Shown here piece by piece: positions 41,499-50,039 of a stretch of DNA of 64,000 bases; the first letter of the stretch is position 1, and each line of letters opens with the position of its first letter. Below the pieces are notes generated by a model that ran no database searches, was not told the origin of the DNA, and saw only the letters and a list, made by a program, of their open reading frames with translations. A program made the translations under genes and the position numbers. Source of the DNA: SIG77 sp045589595 (lineage in GTDB: Bacteria; Verrucomicrobiota; Lentisphaeria; Victivallales; UBA1829); the NCBI GenBank assembly GCA_045589595.1, contig JAZNPK010000010.1:62001-126000 (forward strand), written 5' to 3'.

Positions 41499-43361
41499 AT
41501 GCATCAGTTTAGAACGCATACCTGCGGCGAACTCCGCAAGGAAAATGTGGGTGAAAAAGTCCGGATCTCCGGCTGGGTAAACAGTGTCCGCGACCACGGC
41601 GGCGTTATTTTTATCGACCTGCGCGACCACTACGGTAAAACTCAGGTCGTCATCGATCCCAAGATGGATTTTTATCAGGAACTGGAACGGTGGCGTGTTG
41701 AAACCTGCCTGAGCTTCACCGGTTCCGTTGTTGCCCGCGCACCCGAAACCGTGAACCCGAAACTGGAAACCGGCGAGATCGAACTCTTTGCCGAAACCAT
41801 GGATGTTCTCGGCGAAACGGAGCAGATCCCCTTCCAGATCGTGAAAGATGAAGATGCGCCCGAAGCGACCCGTCTGAAATACCGGTTTCTCGATTTGCGC
41901 CGCGATGATCTCCACAAAAAGATCGTCATGCGTTCCAATCTGATCCGCGAGATCCGCAAAAAAATGTGGGATATGGGCTTCAATGAATATCAGACCCCGA
42001 TCCTGACCAGCAGTTCTCCCGAAGGCGCCCGCGACTATCTGGTGCCCAGCCGTGTTCATCCCGGCGAATTTTATGCGTTGCCCCAGGCTCCCCAGCAGTT
42101 CAAACAGCTGCTCATGGTTGCCGGTTTCGACCGCTATTTCCAGATCGCGCCCTGTTTCCGTGACGAAGACGCACGCGCCGACCGGTCTCCCGGCGAATTT
42201 TATCAGCTCGACTGCGAAATGAGTTTCGTTACGCAGGACGACGTCTTTGCCGTGATGGAAGAACTGCTCACCACGATCTTCCCGAAATTTACCGATAAGA
42301 AGATCAGTGCCGCTCCGTTCCCGCGTATCCCCTTCAAGGAAGCAATGAACAAATACGGCAGCGACAAGCCGGATCTCCGCAACCCGCTGTTCATGGTGGA
42401 TCTCTCCGATATTTTTGCAAAATCCGGATTCAAAGCCTTTGCTGCAACAGTCGCCAACGGCGGCAGCGTGAAGGGGATCCGCGTTCCGGGCATCGTGGGC
42501 GTTCAGCCCCGTGCGTGGTACGATAAGATGGAAGCCTTTGCAAAAGAAAACGGTTCCAAAGGTCTCGGTTACATCACCTGGAGCAAGGAAGGCGAACTCA
42601 AAGGACCGATCGCCAAGTTTATGAATGAAGCGGAACTTGCTGAACTGAAAGCTGCAGCAGAAATCGAAAACGGCGATGCGCTCTTCTTCATTGCCGATAA
42701 AACTGCACTGGCAAACCAGATCGGCGGCAAAGTCCGCACGAAATTTGCGGAAACGCTCAACCTCATTGCAACGGATGAATTCCGTTTCTGCTGGATCGTG
42801 GACTTCCCCATGTTCGAGCTGGATGAAGAAACCAACAAGATCATCTTCAGTCACAACCCGTTCTCCATGCCCCAGGGCGGTATGGATGCGCTCCTGACCA
42901 AAGATCCGCTGGATGTTCTGGCGTATCAGTATGACATTGTCTGCAACGGCATTGAACTTTCTTCCGGAGCGATCCGTAACCACATGCCGGAACTGATGTA
43001 CAAGGCGTTTGAGATCGCCGGTTACGATCCGTCTGTTGTCGATGAAAAATTCGGCGGCATGATCCAGGCGTTCAAACTCGGTGCGCCCCCGCACGGCGGT
43101 ATTGCTCCCGGTATCGACCGTATGGCGATGCTGCTGGCAGATGCACCCAACATCCGCGAAGTCATTGCGTTCCCCTTCAACCAGCAGGCTCAGGACCTGA
43201 TGATGAATGCGCCCGCGAACGTGGATATGAAACAGCTGCGTGAACTGCGTATCGTGCCGATCCCCCATGAACTCAAGTATGAAGAAACATACAAGAAGAT
43301 CATGGCGGAAGCTGAAAAGATCCGTGCGGCAGAAGCCGCCGCAGCCGCCGCACAGGCGTAA
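41499..43361 (+). CDS. aspS: Aspartyl-tRNA synthetase
   Basis: 620 residues, full length for the bacterial type. OB-fold anticodon-binding domain (about 1-110, VRISGWVNSVRDHGGVIFIDLRD). Class II catalytic core with motif 2 FRDEDARADRSPGEFYQLDCEMSF. Bacterial GAD insertion (about 285-415). Motif 3 GIAPGIDRMAML. The C-terminal Ala-rich tail is slightly extended. It charges tRNA-Asp (and tRNA-Asn if non-discriminating, which cannot be told here). AAGGA about 12 bp before the ATG. The lytic transglycosylase gene follows after 23 bp. Confidence 0.97.
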   Translation: MHQFRTHTCGELRKENVGEKVRISGWVNSVRDHGGVIFIDLRDHYGKTQVVIDPKMDFYQELERWRVETCLSFTGSVVARAPETVNPKLETGEIELFAETMDVLGETEQIPFQIVKDEDAPEATRLKYRFLDLRRDDLHKKIVMRSNLIREIRKKMWDMGFNEYQTPILTSSSPEGARDYLVPSRVHPGEFYALPQAPQQFKQLLMVAGFDRYFQIAPCFRDEDARADRSPGEFYQLDCEMSFVTQDDVFAVMEELLTTIFPKFTDKKISAAPFPRIPFKEAMNKYGSDKPDLRNPLFMVDLSDIFAKSGFKAFAATVANGGSVKGIRVPGIVGVQPRAWYDKMEAFAKENGSKGLGYITWSKEGELKGPIAKFMNEAELAELKAAAEIENGDALFFIADKTALANQIGGKVRTKFAETLNLIATDEFRFCWIVDFPMFELDEETNKIIFSHNPFSMPQGGMDALLTKDPLDVLAYQYDIVCNGIELSSGAIRNHMPELMYKAFEIAGYDPSVVDEKFGGMIQAFKLGAPPHGGIAPGIDRMAMLLADAPNIREVIAFPFNQQAQDLMMNAPANVDMKQLRELRIVPIPHELKYEETYKKIMAEAEKIRAAEAAAAAAQA

Positions 43362-43384
43362 TATCGCACTGAAAGGGGTGGACA

Positions 43385-44023
43385 TTGCAACAGCGGTACA
43401 GACCCTACGGCAGAAAAAGGATGACCAGCGGAAAAGCTGCGTTGATCCTTTTTTCTGTTGCATTTCTGGCTGTTGTGGTGTCCATGGCTGTATGGATGCT
43501 GTGCCGCTACATTGCGGAGCGCAGCTCCATGGAGGAACGTTATACTGCTCTGATCCTTGCGGCATCGCGCAGAAATGAAGTCGATCCCGATCTGATCAAG
43601 GCTGTGATCTGGCGTGAGAGCGGTTTTGACCGTACGCAGATCGGCGGAAAAGGTGAAGTCGGGTTGATGCAGATCATGCCGGATCTGGCGGCGGCGGACT
43701 GGGCAAGGATCAAAAAGCGTCCGTTGCCGTCCAGAGCGTCATTGAGTGATCCTGAACTGAATATCGAGATCGGATCATGGTATCTGGGCAGGGCGTTGCG
43801 TCACTGGTCAAAATATCAGGAGCGCATCACACTGGCTTTGTGTGAATACAACGCAGGACGCAGTCGTGCCAATGCCTGGAAGCCCCATCAGTTCAACGGA
43901 TCTATGGAAGGCAGGATCCGTATTGAATCCACGCGGAAATATGTTACGGACATCCTGCGGAAATATGCGCAGTACCGACAGGAAACAGAAGAAGCCCGTG
44001 CTGCTGCGGCAGCCGCAAAATAA
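43385..44023 (+). CDS. Membrane-anchored lytic murein transglycosylase (Slt-type)
   Basis: 212 residues from a TTG at 43385 that has AAAGGGG 8 bp upstream; the ATG at 43421 has no spaced SD. One N-terminal membrane helix (about 17-42) is followed by the transglycosylase domain (about 55-190) with catalytic Glu in VIWRESGFD, GLMQIMP and CEYNAGRSRA. It cleaves the MurNAc-GlcNAc bond in the periplasm with 1,6-anhydro product. Ala-rich tail. Probably co-transcribed with aspS. Confidence 0.9.
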   Translation: MQQRYRPYGRKRMTSGKAALILFSVAFLAVVVSMAVWMLCRYIAERSSMEERYTALILAASRRNEVDPDLIKAVIWRESGFDRTQIGGKGEVGLMQIMPDLAAADWARIKKRPLPSRASLSDPELNIEIGSWYLGRALRHWSKYQERITLALCEYNAGRSRANAWKPHQFNGSMEGRIRIESTRKYVTDILRKYAQYRQETEEARAAAAAAK

Positions 44024-44025
44024 AA

Positions 44026-45480
44026 TCAGTTTTTGAGTTGTCCGGCAATGATGTCCGCTTCTGCCATGTAAGCGGCAAAAAGCCGTGACGCCGTTTCTTT
44101 CAGGACTTCCGGTACATCCGGGAGTCTTTTTGTATGTACCATTTTTGTCTGTGCGTCATGGAATGAATCGGCAGAACCAGTGGCGACAGCGGCGATCACT
44201 GCAGCTCCGAGGAGGGATGCTTCGGGATTGACAGGCAGGGATTTTTGCTGACGGAACAATGCCGCTGCAGTTTTCCGGACCGCGTTTTCCCGGTATGCCA
44301 ACGATTGCAGAACGACATTCCGGTAACGGCAGTTCAGCAATTTTTCGAGCAGGACTGCGGACTGACAGAGGGCGGAAAGTGTGCCGGTGACTGCGCCCAG
44401 TGCCAGTTGATCGCTGTTGTGATGAGCGGAAAGTCTGCACCATTTTGCGCAGGGCGTATAATCCATATAAGGTGCGCCGCGTCCCAGAAGATAAGGCATG
44501 AACAACGGCAGATCCTCCTGCAGTTCCGCACGGTCAGCCATACTGAAAAATTGATCCAAGGTACAGTGGAACATATTTTTCGACAGCCATTCAAAGGTGA
44601 ATCCGCCGCCCGGAACGGAGCCGAGGTAAAGGTCTTCTGTTGGATCGGCATGAGCAAATGCAAAAAGTTTTCCGGCAAGCAGGGGATAAGAGCCGCGCGG
44701 TCCTGCAGCGAGAAGTTGTCCGGCAGTTCCCAGCGTCAGGGACAACGTTCCGGGTCCGGTCCCGCTGCCGAGGGCGGCACTGGAAAGATCTCCGGCTCCG
44801 GCAACGACCGGCAGCCCCGTATCAAGTCCGGTTTCTGCGGCAGCTGCGGGTGTGACTTTTCCGCAAATGGAAGCCGATGGGCGGATCTCCGGAAAACAGG
44901 TTTGTTTCAACCCCAGTTCCGTGATCATATCCTGATCCCATTCGTGGGTATCAAGACGGCAGAGCAGGGTGCCGGTGGCGTCTGTCGGTTCTGTTGTGAG
45001 TTCGCCGGTGAGACGCAGGGCGATATAATCCTTGACCTGTAAAAAAGCGACAGTCTTCCGGTAGAGATCCGGCTGATCCTGTTTCAGTTTCAGGATCTTC
45101 GGCAGGGAAAAAACAGGTGTTGATACATTCCCGAACCGTTTCAGAAATTCTCCGGCATATCGGCGGTTCAGCAGATCCGATTCCGATGCGGCTCTGTTGG
45201 AACACCATAACTCCGCATCCATCAAGGGGATACCATCTTTATCGATGGGGAGCAGGGCGTGCATGTTGCCGGTCAGGGAAATCGCATCGGGTTTGGGGGA
45301 GGCGGGCAGATCCCGGATCAGTTCCGCCGTGATGGCGTACCATTCTTCCGCATTCTGGAAATCGGGAGACGATGCCCGGTCGAGACGCCGGGAACGCTCC
45401 GCGATCATACTGCCGCGGTCATCGATCAATGCCGTTTTTACCCGGCTGGTCCCGATGTCGATACAGAGAAAAACTGCCAT
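44026..45480 (-). CDS. FGGY-family carbohydrate kinase
   Basis: 484 residues from the ATG at 45480. The actin-like ATPase fold shows the N-terminal phosphate loop LCIDIGTSRVKTALID, SLTGNMHALLPID, and the C-terminal FGGY core with GSGTGPGTLSLTLGTAGQLL. The family phosphorylates pentuloses, gluconate or similar sugars; the substrate is not fixed by sequence. The gene overlaps the stop of the SIS-domain gene region (about 15 bp apart) and both share a promoter region near 46240. The pair probably handles a sugar acid or ketose. Confidence 0.88.
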   Translation of the reverse strand: MAVFLCIDIGTSRVKTALIDDRGSMIAERSRRLDRASSPDFQNAEEWYAITAELIRDLPASPKPDAISLTGNMHALLPIDKDGIPLMDAELWCSNRAASESDLLNRRYAGEFLKRFGNVSTPVFSLPKILKLKQDQPDLYRKTVAFLQVKDYIALRLTGELTTEPTDATGTLLCRLDTHEWDQDMITELGLKQTCFPEIRPSASICGKVTPAAAAETGLDTGLPVVAGAGDLSSAALGSGTGPGTLSLTLGTAGQLLAAGPRGSYPLLAGKLFAFAHADPTEDLYLGSVPGGGFTFEWLSKNMFHCTLDQFFSMADRAELQEDLPLFMPYLLGRGAPYMDYTPCAKWCRLSAHHNSDQLALGAVTGTLSALCQSAVLLEKLLNCRYRNVVLQSLAYRENAVRKTAAALFRQQKSLPVNPEASLLGAAVIAAVATGSADSFHDAQTKMVHTKRLPDVPEVLKETASRLFAAYMAEADIIAGQLKN

Positions 45481-45494
45481 TTCCGCACCTGTGA

Positions 45495-46229
45495 TCAAGG
45501 CAGTAAAAATGCTTCGCGGACCGCTTCACGGGCGAGGAGTTCCTCATTCCGTTCTCTGCCGCCGGGCGCGTTTGAACTGAGGAAAACGGGGGCATCGGCA
45601 CCTGCCGCCTGAAGTTTTTCAATGGCGAGCGCGGAAATCGTATGCATGATGAAAGATCCGGCAATGGTGGAGAGCGGTCCCATGGGGGTGACTCCGCCCG
45701 CTTTGACGGAGGCATCGCCCAGAGGCACATGGTTATCGATCATCAGCAATCCCTGCATATTCCAGAGGGAGGGAGATGTATTTTTGTACGCGGAGGACGA
45801 GACTGCAATGAGTCTGACGCCTTTCTGCAATGCCGTTTCCGCCACAGCCAGAGGCGCTTCATTTTTGCCGGATGTGGAAATCACAACAAGCACATCGTCC
45901 TGTTCGATCCGGGAACACCGGATCACATCGGCGCCCAGTTGCGCGTTGTGTTCGGCAGCGCTGGTCAGAAATCCGGGCGTCTGGGCAATGCTCATACCGG
46001 GACCCCAGAGCGGACGCCAGAAAACAGGTGCCCCGGCGCGATAAAAAACATCTTCCGCAAGAATGGCGGAGTGCGTGCATCCGAAGATATAAATATGTTT
46101 TCCGGCAGCATAAGCATCTGCGATCAACTGAGCGGCGCGGTCAAGATTTTGCTGTTCGGTTTCAGCGATCTTATGCAGAATAAGATCTGTTGCTGCAAGA
46201 TATTCAGAGATAAAACGGGACATAATCAT
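45495..46229 (-). CDS. SIS-domain sugar isomerase-like protein (UPF0309-type)
   Basis: 244 residues, single SIS domain. IYIFGCTHSAILAEDVFYRAG and VLVVISTSGKNEAPLAVAETALQKG are the phosphosugar-binding loops, and NHVPLGDASVK is typical of the UPF0309 group. It binds a sugar phosphate and may isomerise it or cut a lactyl ether as in MurQ relatives. First gene of the operon with the FGGY kinase. An in-frame ATG at 46223 is an alternative start. Confidence 0.85.
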   Translation of the reverse strand: MIMSRFISEYLAATDLILHKIAETEQQNLDRAAQLIADAYAAGKHIYIFGCTHSAILAEDVFYRAGAPVFWRPLWGPGMSIAQTPGFLTSAAEHNAQLGADVIRCSRIEQDDVLVVISTSGKNEAPLAVAETALQKGVRLIAVSSSAYKNTSPSLWNMQGLLMIDNHVPLGDASVKAGGVTPMGPLSTIAGSFIMHTISALAIEKLQAAGADAPVFLSSNAPGGRERNEELLAREAVREAFLLP

Positions 46230-46302
46230 CCTTTCAACTGTTATTTTTCTACTAATGTAACTTTTATTTTCAGAAAATCAACCGGAAAGCATTGAAAGTG
46301 AC

Positions 46303-46331
46303 TTGCAAAAAAGAAAAAAAACAAGTAGATT
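46303..46331 (+). promoter_or_regulatory. Promoter of the eda operon
   Basis: TTGCAA, 17 bp of A-rich spacer, TAGATT; same -10 as the promoter at 15674. Confidence 0.6.
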
Positions 46332-46374
46332 ACAGAAAGTTCAGCAAAAAACCATAAGATAGGATCAGAAAACA

Positions 46375-47034
46375 ATGAACGAAGATTTTTGCAAGAGAAG
46401 TATCGAAGCCGCCGAAAAACTTTCAGCGATCCGGATCGTTCCCGTACTTGTGTTGAATTCCGAAACGAAAGCACTGAAACTCAGTGAACTTCTGCTGAAA
46501 CACGGTCTCGGTGCAGCCGAGATCACGTTCCGTACGGCAGAAGCGGCAGATATTATCGAAAGCCTTTCCAATCACTTCCCCGAACTGTATATCGGGGCAG
46601 GGACCATTCTGAATGTTGCCGACTTGAACCGTGCGTTTTCATCCGGTGCGCGCTTTGCTGTTGCTCCCGGTTTCAATCCCCGTGTTGTCAAGGCTGCCAT
46701 TGAAAACGGTTATGCGTTCTCACCGGGCGTCTGTACGCCCTCCGAAATCGAACAGGCTTGTGAGCTTGGCTGCCGTTTTCTCAAGTTCTTCCCTGCAGAA
46801 GCTGCGGGCGGGATCAATATGCTCAAGGCAATGGCTGCGCCGTACAAACATCTGGGACTCCGCTTTATGCCCACCGGCGGCGTGACCAGCAAGAATGCGG
46901 CAGATTATCTTGCCATCAAGGAAGTTGCAGCTGTGGGCGGAACCTGGCTGGGCAAGGCTTCTGATCTGGATGCCGATAACTGGGATGTGATCGAAAATTA
47001 CATCAAAGAAGCGGCAGCCATCGCCAAAGGATGA
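46375..47034 (+). CDS. eda: KDPG/KHG aldolase
   Basis: 219 residues, TIM barrel class I aldolase. AAEITFRTAEA, YIGAGTILN and the Schiff-base Lys in CRFLKFFPAEAAGG are family motifs, and MPTGGVTSKNAADYL closes the phosphate site. It splits 2-dehydro-3-deoxy-6-phosphogluconate to pyruvate and G3P (Entner-Doudoroff/uronate degradation) and also KHG. This agrees with the uronate-type glycosidases elsewhere in the window. First gene of a three-gene run. Confidence 0.93.
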   Translation: MNEDFCKRSIEAAEKLSAIRIVPVLVLNSETKALKLSELLLKHGLGAAEITFRTAEAADIIESLSNHFPELYIGAGTILNVADLNRAFSSGARFAVAPGFNPRVVKAAIENGYAFSPGVCTPSEIEQACELGCRFLKFFPAEAAGGINMLKAMAAPYKHLGLRFMPTGGVTSKNAADYLAIKEVAAVGGTWLGKASDLDADNWDVIENYIKEAAAIAKG

Positions 47035-47040
47035 TTGCTC

Positions 47041-47613
47041 ATGAAACGGAAGGCGTGTTTCATTGACCGGGACGGCGTCCTGATCGAAGAAAAAAACTAC
47101 CTTTCCGATCCGGCAAATGTGGTGTTGATACCCGGTGCAGTTGAGGCAGTGAAAAAACTGCACGCCGCCGGGTATCTTGTGATCATGATCTCCAATCAGG
47201 CGGGGATCGCAAAAGGATATTTCAAACCGGAAGATCTGCAGGCAGTCGAAACAAAACTCGATGAATTGCTGTCACTGGAAGGGATCGCTCTGGATGGGAA
47301 ATATCATTGTTATCACCACCCGCAGGGGGTCGTGCCGGAATATACAAAAGTTTGTGAATGTCGCAAACCGGCACCGGGTATGCTGTTGAGAGCAGTGGCG
47401 GATTTTGATCTTGATCCTGCAGAATGTTTTATGATCGGAGACCGGACAAGTGATCTTGAGGCGGGCTTCAATGCCGGGTGCGGTGCTGTTGCCCAGGTTT
47501 ATACCGGACACGGCACAAAAGAACAGTTTGAAAACTGGAAAAAAGAACACAGGATCAAAACCTGCGAAGCCGCATCTATCGGCGGTGCGGTGGATCAGCT
47601 CCTGAATTTCTGA
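47041..47613 (+). CDS. gmhB: HAD-family histidinol-phosphatase-like/D-glycero-heptose-1,7-bisphosphate phosphatase
   Basis: 190 residues from the ATG at 47041 (AAGG 10 bp upstream). HAD motif I is CFIDRDGVL with nucleophile D and acid D. ISNQAGIAKGYF is motif II. CECRKPAPGM matches the Cys/Lys region of GmhB, and MIGDRTSDLEAG is motif IV. The Cys-His zinc site CHCHHP-like appears as YHCYHHPQG plus CECRKP. It dephosphorylates heptose-1,7-bisphosphate for LPS core, or another sugar. Co-transcribed with eda (6-bp gap). Confidence 0.85.
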   Translation: MKRKACFIDRDGVLIEEKNYLSDPANVVLIPGAVEAVKKLHAAGYLVIMISNQAGIAKGYFKPEDLQAVETKLDELLSLEGIALDGKYHCYHHPQGVVPEYTKVCECRKPAPGMLLRAVADFDLDPAECFMIGDRTSDLEAGFNAGCGAVAQVYTGHGTKEQFENWKKEHRIKTCEAASIGGAVDQLLNF

Positions 47614-47639
47614 TGCAACAAAAAACAATGGAGGTCGTG

Positions 47640-48062
47640 ATGAAAAAAACAATGATGATCGGAATTACTCTGGCGGCGATCTTTTCCGCCGGAACCCTTG
47701 CCGCACAACAGACAACCTACCGCAGCGGCTCCGGCTCCTTCACCGGAACTGCCACAAAACAGGGCTCACAGACCACATACCGCGGTTCCTCCGGACAGTT
47801 CAAGGGAACTGCTACTGAACGGGGAAATACAACGACCTACCGCGACAGTTCCGGGCGTTTGAAAGTGACCGCCACCAAACAGGGAAATACAACGACCTAC
47901 CGCGACAGTTCCGGGCGTCTGAAAGCGACTGCCACCAAGCAGGGAAATATGACGACTTACCGCGATGCGTCCGGTAAATTGATCAAAACAGAGACCCGGT
48001 CCGGCAGACAGACCATTTACCGCGATGCATCCGGCAGAGTGATCGGCACCGCGACAGACTGA
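47640..48062 (+). CDS. Secreted protein made of 20-residue YRDxSGR-type repeats
   Basis: 140 residues from the ATG at 47640 with GGAGGT 5 bp upstream. Signal peptide (about 1-22, ending LAAQ). The mature part is six tandem 20-residue units of the form TTYRDSSGRLKATATKQGN; units 3 to 5 are almost identical in DNA. Such repeats are expected to form a beta-rich, wound structure. No enzyme motif. Last gene of the eda run. Confidence 0.75.
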   Translation: MKKTMMIGITLAAIFSAGTLAAQQTTYRSGSGSFTGTATKQGSQTTYRGSSGQFKGTATERGNTTTYRDSSGRLKVTATKQGNTTTYRDSSGRLKATATKQGNMTTYRDASGKLIKTETRSGRQTIYRDASGRVIGTATD

Positions 48063-48107
48063 TCAGTAGAATTTTCTGATCACGGTAAAAAAGGGAGAAA
48101 AACGGGG

Positions 48108-48854
48108 TCAGACGTCATCACGGACGGTTGAGACGCAACCGTTCTTCACGTGCCACGCTACGATATAATCTCTGGCTTCTTCCGCACTGTCCGCCAGATG
48201 GAAAAGATCCATATCTTCCGGCGAGATCAAATGCTGTTCCAGCAGCGAGTTTTTGAACCAGTCGATCAGGGGCGACCAGAATTCTCTGCCCACCATCACA
48301 AGTGGCACACGGTTGACTTTCCGTGTCTGGATCAGCGTCAGGGCTTCCGAGAGTTCGTCCAATGTTCCGAACCCGCCGGGATACGCCACCACCGCCACGG
48401 AATATTTCATAAAACAGACTTTGCGGATGAAGAAATAACGGAAATCCAAAGATTCCGTCTGATACTGATTTTCGTGCTGTTCCATCGGCAGTTTGATGTT
48501 CAGCCCGACAGATGTTCCTTTTTTCTGCCACGCCCCGCGGTTGGCGGCTTCCATAATGCCGGGGCCGCCTCCGCTCAGAACGCCGTATCCGGCTTCGGCG
48601 AGCATTTCGCCCAGCCGGACACAATCGCGGTACCACGGTGAATCCTCTTTCAGGCGCGCAGACCCGAAAATGGGAACCAGTTTGCGGTATTTGGACATGG
48701 TGTCAAAGGAGTCGATAAATTCCGCCATAATGCGGAAGATGCGCCACGGCTCAGCTTTTGTAAAATCGCACATATATGCGTCATTGGCGTGATCCTGCGG
48801 ATTCAGATAAAATGCGCGGACATCGGGGATATTTTCAAAAGTGATCTTTGTCAT
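48108..48854 (-). CDS. LOG-family protein (TIGR00730, cytokinin riboside 5'-monophosphate phosphoribohydrolase-like)
   Basis: 248 residues, Rossmann-like. The two diagnostic motifs are SGGGPGIMEAANRGAW and PGGFGTLDE (PGGxGTxxE). Bacterial LOG proteins hydrolyse nucleoside 5'-monophosphates to base and ribose 5-phosphate. The N-terminal 50 residues (DVRAFYLNPQDHANDAYMCDF) are an extension common in this subfamily. It follows the GcvH-like gene by 21 bp on the same strand. Confidence 0.92.
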   Translation of the reverse strand: MTKITFENIPDVRAFYLNPQDHANDAYMCDFTKAEPWRIFRIMAEFIDSFDTMSKYRKLVPIFGSARLKEDSPWYRDCVRLGEMLAEAGYGVLSGGGPGIMEAANRGAWQKKGTSVGLNIKLPMEQHENQYQTESLDFRYFFIRKVCFMKYSVAVVAYPGGFGTLDELSEALTLIQTRKVNRVPLVMVGREFWSPLIDWFKNSLLEQHLISPEDMDLFHLADSAEEARDYIVAWHVKNGCVSTVRDDV

Positions 48855-48875
48855 GGCTGCACCTGTTTTTTCTGC

Positions 48876-49256
48876 TCAATCCAGTGTTTCGAGATACTTC
48901 AGGTAATCGTCCTCTTCCATAAGGTCGCCCAGTTCCGTATCGTCAATGTTATCCAGTCTGTAGAGCCAACCGTGTTTTTCCGGCGAGCGTGTAACGATCC
49001 CGGGGTCATCATCCAGATGCCGGTTGATGGCGCAGACGGTTCCGCTGACCGGGGAATAGACTTCGGAAGCCGCATTCACTGTTTCGACCGTGGCAACCGT
49101 ATCACCCACGATCACATCGGTTCCTTCTGACGGCAGTTCCACATAGGTGATGTCGCCCAGACCGTCGATTGCGTATTTCGTAATGCCGATAATGGCGATC
49201 TCGCCATCTGTCTGCACCCACTCATGGGTCCTTGAATAATATTTTTCCATTTCCAT
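48876..49256 (-). CDS. Glycine cleavage H-like protein without the lipoyl lysine
   Basis: 126 residues from the ATG at 49256, chosen because GGAG lies 9 bp upstream. It aligns with GcvH throughout: YYSRTHEWVQTDGEIAIIGITKYA, LGDITYVELP and SEVYSPVSGTVCAIN. The lipoylation hairpin reads VETVNAASE, so the invariant Lys is Asn61 (codon AAT). Without lipoate it cannot carry the aminomethyl group. No gcvT or gcvP in the window. It may be a relay or regulatory H-like protein. A base-calling error (AAA/AAG to AAT) cannot be excluded. Confidence 0.85.
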   Translation of the reverse strand: MEMEKYYSRTHEWVQTDGEIAIIGITKYAIDGLGDITYVELPSEGTDVIVGDTVATVETVNAASEVYSPVSGTVCAINRHLDDDPGIVTRSPEKHGWLYRLDNIDDTELGDLMEEDDYLKYLETLD

Positions 49257-49397
49257 TGAATCTGACTCCGAAATTACTGTCATGTTCTCTGTTTTTGAGG
49301 AAACATGCACGGTATAATCACATTTTTCAAGTCATTTTTGAAAAAAAATGCAAAAAATATGAAAAAAATGTAAGATTTTGGACTGTTTGTGCCTGAA

Positions 49398-50039
49398 TCA
49401 CTTCTTTTTTGTGCCGATAATCTGCACAAGAAGGATTTCCTGATCGGCGGGAAGCTGGAGTTCTTTTTTCAGCGGAGGACCGTCAAAACTGCCGCAGATC
49501 ACCGTGGCAAGACCGCGGGATGTACACGCGAGATAAAGGTTCTGCATCACCGCGCCCGCGTGGGTGTACATATATTTTTCCGCGCCGGGCATATTTTTCC
49601 ATTTGCCTTTGTCGCCGCAGATCACGATGGAGATGGAACCCGCTTCCCCCATACCGGGGCGTTTTGTGGCGTATTTGCGCAGATCTTTTTCAGCGCAGAC
49701 CACAAGCGATTTGCCATCGTCGCTGTACCGGTATGCTTTTTCAGGCGTGAGCACATAGATCACAAGGTCCTGCCGGTTCAATGCTGTGGGGATCGTGCGT
49801 TTGCCGTCGGGGGAAGAAACGCCCCATGCCGCGTAGAGAAGATCGGAGATCGTCTGCATATCCAGTTTGCCCGGCGTGAAATCCCGTTCAGTTCTCCGTT
49901 TGGCGATCGCTTCGTTCAGGGGCATACCGCCGGTGATCGCAGGTTCAGGCAGGGCGATCTTTTCCTGTGCGGAGATGTCACCGCAGAAAGCGGCGGATGC
50001 AAAAAGGGCGGCTGTAAAAATGGTTTGTTTCAAATTCAT
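49398..50039 (-). CDS. Exported nitroreductase-family (SagB/ThcOx-like) flavoprotein
   Basis: 213 residues with a signal peptide (about 1-25, ending ISAQ). LNEAIAKRRTERDFTPGKLDMQTISDLLYAAWGVSS is the FMN-binding start of the family. YTHAGAVMQNLYLACTSRGLATVICG is its second conserved region. Oxidises or reduces an unknown substrate with FMN. An exported location is less usual for nitroreductases. Its ATG overlaps the tilS stop by 4 bp. Confidence 0.85.
   Translation of the reverse strand: MNLKQTIFTAALFASAAFCGDISAQEKIALPEPAITGGMPLNEAIAKRRTERDFTPGKLDMQTISDLLYAAWGVSSPDGKRTIPTALNRQDLVIYVLTPEKAYRYSDDGKSLVVCAEKDLRKYATKRPGMGEAGSISIVICGDKGKWKNMPGAEKYMYTHAGAVMQNLYLACTSRGLATVICGSFDGPPLKKELQLPADQEILLVQIIGTKKK

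Noticed and set aside
41424..43565. 713-residue minus-strand ORF opposite aspS
   Set aside because: Mirror frame of a strongly conserved aspS; no homology of its own and no SD.
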